Source: Aliiroseovarius lamellibrachiae (GTDB lineage Bacteria; Pseudomonadota; Alphaproteobacteria; Rhodobacterales; Rhodobacteraceae). From it: a stretch of 64,000 nucleotides of DNA. The notes under the pieces are model-generated. The model saw nothing but the letters and a program-made list of their open reading frames with translations. It ran no database searches and had not been told where the DNA came from. Made by a program: the position numbers and the translations under genes. The number at the start of each line of letters is the position of its first letter. Within the stretch, counting starts at the first letter, position 1. Of this stretch, positions 62,399-64,000 are shown piece by piece. Location of the stretch: contig NZ_JAHEVJ010000009.1 of the NCBI RefSeq assembly GCF_018599245.1, forward strand, positions 62,001-126,000, written 5' to 3'.

Positions 62399-63094
62399 GT
62401 GGATTGGTTGGGCCCCGAGGAATGGCAGGCCGTGCGCCTTTCGCTGAAAGTTGCGTTTTGGGCGACGGTATTTTCCCTGCCTCCGGGCATTTTGGTAGCC
62501 CATCTTTTGGCGCGGGGTGAGTTTGCGGGGAAGCAGGTCCTGAACGGTTTGGTGCATCTGCCACTGGTCCTGCCGCCTGTTGTAACCGGGTATCTGTTGC
62601 TGGTGGGCTTTGGTCCCAACGGCCCACTTGGCGCGCCCCTTTCTGTGCTTGGGATAAGCTTTGCGTTTCGGTGGAGCGGGGCTGCCCTGGCCGCCGCAAT
62701 CATGGGTTTTCCGCTTATGGTTCGTGCTATCCGCCTGTCGATCGAAACGGTGGATCCAAAACTTGAACAAGCAGCTGCCACATTGGGGGCCTCTCGGTTC
62801 TGGGTTTTTGCCACAGTCACTTTACCGATGATCTTGCCCGGTATTCTGGCCGGGGCCATCCTCGCTTTTGCTAAAGCGATGGGCGAATTTGGTGCGACCA
62901 TCACGTTTGTGTCCAATATCCCGGGGCAAACCCAGACACTTCCATCCGCGATCTATTCCTTTTTGCAGGTGCCGGGCGGGGAAGGGGCGGCCCTTCGGCT
63001 GGTTGTCGTGTCGATTATGATTGCGATGACGGCACTGATCACCTCTGAAATATTGGCGCGAAAACTCAGCAAGCGGATCGGGGGTGGGTCATGA
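62399..63094 (+). CDS. modB: Molybdate ABC transporter permease
   Basis: A 231-residue five-to-six-helix permease. The EAA loop is EQAAATLGASRFWVFATVTLP, and LPLVLPPVVTGYLLLVGFGPNG is a typical ModB segment. It begins with GTG two bases after the modA stop, with GGAGG before it, and overlaps modC by 4 bp. Confidence 0.95.
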   Translation: MDWLGPEEWQAVRLSLKVAFWATVFSLPPGILVAHLLARGEFAGKQVLNGLVHLPLVLPPVVTGYLLLVGFGPNGPLGAPLSVLGISFAFRWSGAALAAAIMGFPLMVRAIRLSIETVDPKLEQAAATLGASRFWVFATVTLPMILPGILAGAILAFAKAMGEFGATITFVSNIPGQTQTLPSAIYSFLQVPGGEGAALRLVVVSIMIAMTALITSEILARKLSKRIGGGS

Positions 63095-64000
63095 TCGATG
63101 TGACATTGCGCCACCAATTCGGGGAAACAAATCTGGATGTCCGCTTTGACGCCCCCGCGGGATTGACCGTGCTTTACGGGGCGTCGGGGTCTGGCAAAAC
63201 CAGTGTGATCAATGCGGTGGCCGGATTGCTGCACCCTGATCAGGGGCGCGTGGTCGTGGGTGGGAACGTGCTTGGTGACACGGCGCAAAATATTTGGCTG
63301 CCGCCGCATAAGCGCGGCCTTGGGTATGTGTTTCAAGAAGCGCGCTTGTTTCCTCATCTGACCGTGCGCCAGAACCTTGCGTTTGGCGAATGGTTTGCCC
63401 GTGCGCGTGCGCCTGTTGCCAGCTTTGACCATGTGGTTGAGATGCTGGGTATTGGCCCATTGTTGTCACGCCGCCCCGGCACGTTGTCTGGCGGGGAAAA
63501 ACAGCGCGTTGCGATTGGCCGCGCGTTGTTGGCGCGACCCAGATTGCTGTTGGCGGATGAGCCGCTGGCCGCCTTGGATGAGGCGCGCAAGGCCGAGATC
63601 CTCCCTTATTTTGAACGGTTGCGCGATGAGGTTGCGCTGCCGATCCTTTACGTCTGCCACGCCCCGGCCGAAGTGGCGCGCTTGGCGACAACAGTGGTTG
63701 CGTTGGACCACGGCAAGTTGATGCGCGTTGGGCCGGCCGAAGATGTGTTGGGTGACCCGAGTTTTTCCCCGCAAGGTCCACGCGCCGTGGGGGCCGTGTT
63801 GCACGCCACGATCGCGCGTCATCATGATGATGGGTTGACCGAACTGAATGCGGGCGGCGTGTCGTTGTTTGTTCCGCATATTCCCCACCCGGTCGGTCAA
63901 AACCTTCGGCTGCGGATCGCTGCACAAGACGTTATTCTGGCGCGTGACGTGCCAAAAGAAATGTCAGCCTTGAACGTGATGCCCGGACATGTGAATGACA
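63091..64000 (+). CDS. modC: Molybdate ABC transporter ATP-binding protein (partial, cut by right edge)
   Basis: About 303 residues are visible. Walker A GASGSGKTS, signature LSGGEKQR, Walker B LLLADEPLAALD, then the start of the C-terminal TOBE molybdate-binding domain (LHATIARHHDDGLTELNAGG) that regulates ModC. The ATG overlaps the modB stop (ATGA). No in-frame stop occurs before the window ends. Confidence 0.95.
   Translation, partial: MIDVTLRHQFGETNLDVRFDAPAGLTVLYGASGSGKTSVINAVAGLLHPDQGRVVVGGNVLGDTAQNIWLPPHKRGLGYVFQEARLFPHLTVRQNLAFGEWFARARAPVASFDHVVEMLGIGPLLSRRPGTLSGGEKQRVAIGRALLARPRLLLADEPLAALDEARKAEILPYFERLRDEVALPILYVCHAPAEVARLATTVVALDHGKLMRVGPAEDVLGDPSFSPQGPRAVGAVLHATIARHHDDGLTELNAGGVSLFVPHIPHPVGQNLRLRIAAQDVILARDVPKEMSALNVMPGHVND

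Noticed and set aside
1-64000. CRISPR arrays, tRNA or rRNA genes
   Set aside because: No regularly spaced repeat arrays, cloverleaf-compatible sequences or rRNA segments were noticed; a tRNAscan or Infernal search would be decisive.

Overview
The window looks like part of a large extrachromosomal replicon (plasmid or chromid) of a marine alphaproteobacterium of the Rhodobacterales (Roseobacter group). The grounds are a plasmid-type parA/parB plus replication initiator module at 48.9-53.1 kb, the xsc-tauZ-pta sulfonate set typical of this order, TRAP and ABC uptake systems with Tat-dependent binding proteins, IclR/AsnC/GlxA-type regulators beside catabolic operons, and moderately high G+C coding sequence with long chains of overlapping genes. 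No rRNA, tRNA, CRISPR array or intact insertion sequence was seen.

Layout. (1) 0-6.4 kb: C2-sulfonate dissimilation. A TRAP binding protein (running off the left edge) diverges from a GMC flavin dehydrogenase, sulfoacetaldehyde acetyltransferase (xsc), a putative sulfite/sulfate exporter (tauZ) and phosphotransacetylase (pta). No taurine transaminase or dehydrogenase is visible, so isethionate is the likeliest substrate. (2) 6.6-21.6 kb: a galactoside regulon. An ABC ATPase and an IclR regulator (minus strand) diverge from one long operon holding a sugar-binding protein, two permeases, alpha-galactosidase, the complete oxidative (De Ley-Doudoroff) galactose pathway, GH42 beta-galactosidase and aldose 1-epimerase. 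Most internal junctions are 4-bp stop/start overlaps. (3) 21.9-34.4 kb: a homoprotocatechuate 2,3-dioxygenase-like gene, an XRE regulator, a CocE-type hydrolase with an orphan peptide-type binding protein, then an AsnC-regulated cluster (M20 amidohydrolase, diaminopropionate ammonia-lyase, M24 hydrolase, maleate isomerase/EutA-like protein) that resembles an ectoine-utilisation cluster with its core enzymes exchanged, and a convergent FMN/4Fe-4S oxidoreductase.

(4) 34.5-44.5 kb: a cytochrome b561, a divergent GAPDH with 5-hydroxyisourate hydrolase, a biotin ECF transporter (bioM-bioN-bioY), a second GMC oxidoreductase, an AsnC regulator and a fused indolepyruvate:ferredoxin oxidoreductase. 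(5) 44.5-48.8 kb: a ynjF-ynjB-ynjC-ynjD ABC transporter/phosphatidyltransferase operon. (6) 48.9-53.1 kb: parB, parA, an origin-like intergenic region, a divergent Rep_3-type initiator, and three near-identical palindromes proposed as parS. (7) 53.1-61.3 kb: a glycine module made of a GlxA-type regulator, gcvP-gcvH-gcvT with a uspA gene at its head, an AgcS Na+/amino-acid symporter and a divergent HTH-cupin regulator. (8) 61.6-64.0 kb: molybdate transporter modA-modB-modC, with modC cut by the right edge.

Most blocks are self-contained uptake-plus-catabolism modules with their own regulator, feeding pyruvate, acetyl-CoA or one-carbon units into central metabolism. The least conventional parts are the ectoine-like cluster at 27.5-32.4 kb, the galactoside operon carrying both alpha- and beta-galactosidase (suiting algal galactolipid headgroups), an SDR with a non-canonical YxxxN active site, and several regulatory DNA/RNA structures.
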